7,451 bases of DNA from Saprospiraceae bacterium (GTDB taxonomy: Bacteria > Bacteroidota > Bacteroidia > Chitinophagales > Saprospiraceae). The notes under the pieces were generated by a model. That model saw only the letters and a list, made by a program, of their open reading frames with translations, searched no databases and was not told where the DNA came from. The stretch is taken from assembly GCA_020437045.1 (NCBI GenBank), contig JAGQWV010000804.1, forward strand, positions 1 to 7,451, given 5' to 3'. Of the stretch, positions 6,874 to 7,451 are shown in pieces; the stretch's first letter is position 1, and each line of letters begins with the position of its first letter. The position numbers and the translations under genes were made by a program.

Positions 6874-7426
6874 TTAGAAGGCCCATACAACGTCATACAT
6901 CATGGTCGAATTTTAAAAGAGGGATGCATGATGATGGTAACAGTCTAAGATAAGTGGGAGATCGATAAAAAAACCGCCTGTAATTATTAATAAACCGTTT
7001 TTCTATTAGGGAAAAAGTAATATCTTTGCAATCGCTTTTTGGAAAAAGATCTTTAAAGCTGTGATACTTTGTATGCTGAAAAGCCGAAAGAGGTATCCAT
7101 TCTGAGTAATAATAGTGCAGATTTACAATAAATTATGAATTAAAAAAAATCGTAATTTAATCTTCATTGTTGACTCAATATTGAAATACGGAATAAAAAC
7201 AAACTGCATAAAGATGATCCGGTTTTTGATGACCAGATCAAAGTTTGTTCGGTTGAGCGACCAAGATCGTGAGGAAAAACAACAATTTTTTGACTTTGAC
7301 GAGTAAAAAAATGAATGTTTGAACCACGGGAAAAACAAATCAGAATTGCTATTCATAGCGCATCAGCGATACAATTTCCGAGGAGGGAGAAATATCTGAT
7401 TTCGCTGGGGCATGACTATAATATAA
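6874..7426. other. Gene-free stretch: promoter region and long tRNA leader
   Basis: This 553-bp stretch has no convincing gene. The first part (6874-6997) shows no feature I can support. After the promoter at 6998-7029, a leader of about 390 nt precedes the tRNA. Near its start, CTTTTTGGAAAAAG (7035-7048) can fold into a small hairpin, and GATCTTTAAAG (7048-7058) resembles the boxA antitermination element of rRNA leaders (core CTTTAA). A second hairpin, TTTGAT-GACCAG-ATCAAA plus one wobble pair, lies at 7224-7243. A third possible fold at 7344-7376 pairs AATTG with CAATT around a small CGC-ATCA-GCG stem, with a bulge. A purine-rich AGGAGGG at 7381-7387 looks like a Shine-Dalgarno sequence, but no ATG or GTG follows at the right distance. 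A 30-codon frame at 7214-7306 is discussed as a finding and not called a gene. Confidence 0.6.
6998..7029 (+). promoter_or_regulatory. Bacteroidota-type promoter upstream of the tRNA locus
   Basis: TATCTTTG at 7021-7028 matches the Bacteroidota -7 consensus TAnnTTTG exactly, and the following C-containing context is common at strong promoters. A T run (TTTTT, 6998-7002) sits at about the -33 distance, but there is no proper TTG. The DNA upstream (6966-7000) is rich in A and T and could serve as an UP-like element. Transcription would begin near 7033 and run toward the tRNA. The preceding terminator at 6849-6873 separates it from hpf, so the tRNA locus appears to have its own promoter. Confidence 0.65.
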
Positions 7427-7451
7427 GCCAATGTAGCTCAGTTGGTAGAGC
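7427..7451 (+). tRNA. tRNA 5' end, probably tRNA-Thr (cut by window edge)
   Basis: The last 25 bases are a textbook tRNA 5' end: a seven-base acceptor strand GCCAATG, then TA at positions 8-9, a D stem GCTC, a D loop AGTTGGTA with the GG pair, and the closing D strand GAGC. The window ends exactly after the D stem, so the anticodon is not visible. The identity as threonine is inferred from the acceptor strand and from the usual Bacteroidota order xer - hpf - tRNA-Thr - tRNA-Tyr - tRNA-Gly - tuf. That a tRNA starts here is nearly certain; the amino acid is moderately supported. Confidence 0.88.

Noticed and set aside
6898..6933. CATCATG/CATGATG inverted repeat after the hpf terminator
   Set aside because: The 7-bp arms enclose a 22-base loop and do not extend; likely chance among ATG-rich words.
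7123..7356. 77-codon minus-strand open frame in the tRNA leader
   Set aside because: The product is rich in Phe, Ser, Asn and Lys as expected from AT-rich noncoding DNA, has no recognisable domain, and opposes the tRNA promoter.

Overview
The window looks like a chromosomal segment of a Bacteroidota bacterium, probably of the Saprospiria/Chitinophagia/Cytophagia type. The evidence is a secreted protein with a C-terminal type IX secretion (T9SS) sorting domain, large FG-GAP/VCBS proteins with ASPIC/UnbV domains, promoter-like TAnnTTTG motifs, starts without Shine-Dalgarno sequences, and the gene order xer - hpf - tRNA, which in this phylum usually leads into a tRNA-tuf-secE-nusG locus. The lineage is an inference from protein families and gene order; no rRNA is present to confirm it.

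Layout. Bases 1-175 hold nothing I can assign. Bases 176-1945 (minus strand) encode a 589-residue FG-GAP/ASPIC protein with a signal peptide and a T9SS sorting domain. A 216-bp divergent intergenic region carries promoter candidates for both directions and two short dyads. Bases 2162-5466 (plus strand) are one 1,101-codon FG-GAP/ASPIC lipoprotein gene split by an apparent one-base deletion near 4348-4349, so it reads as a 737-codon front piece and a separate back piece. A weak terminator overlaps its stop codon. Next come a tyrosine recombinase of the XerC/XerD type (5576-6469) and a short ribosome hibernation factor of the HPF/RaiA family (6529-6828), which ends in a clear rho-independent terminator (6849-6873). 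The following 553 bp have no convincing gene. They hold a strong Bacteroidota-type promoter (-7 element at 7021-7028) and a roughly 390-nt leader, and end at a tRNA cut off by the window edge (7427-7451).

How it fits together. The left 5.4 kb is accessory: two related repeat proteins, divergently transcribed, one predicted to leave the cell by T9SS and one predicted to be a lipoprotein. The right 2 kb is core: chromosome dimer resolution, ribosome hibernation, and the start of what is probably a translation-factor operon. I see no phage genes, insertion sequence, CRISPR array or toxin-antitoxin pair. The points most worth following up are the precise frameshift and the rRNA-operon-like promoter and leader ahead of the tRNA. 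I find no convincing new multi-gene system.
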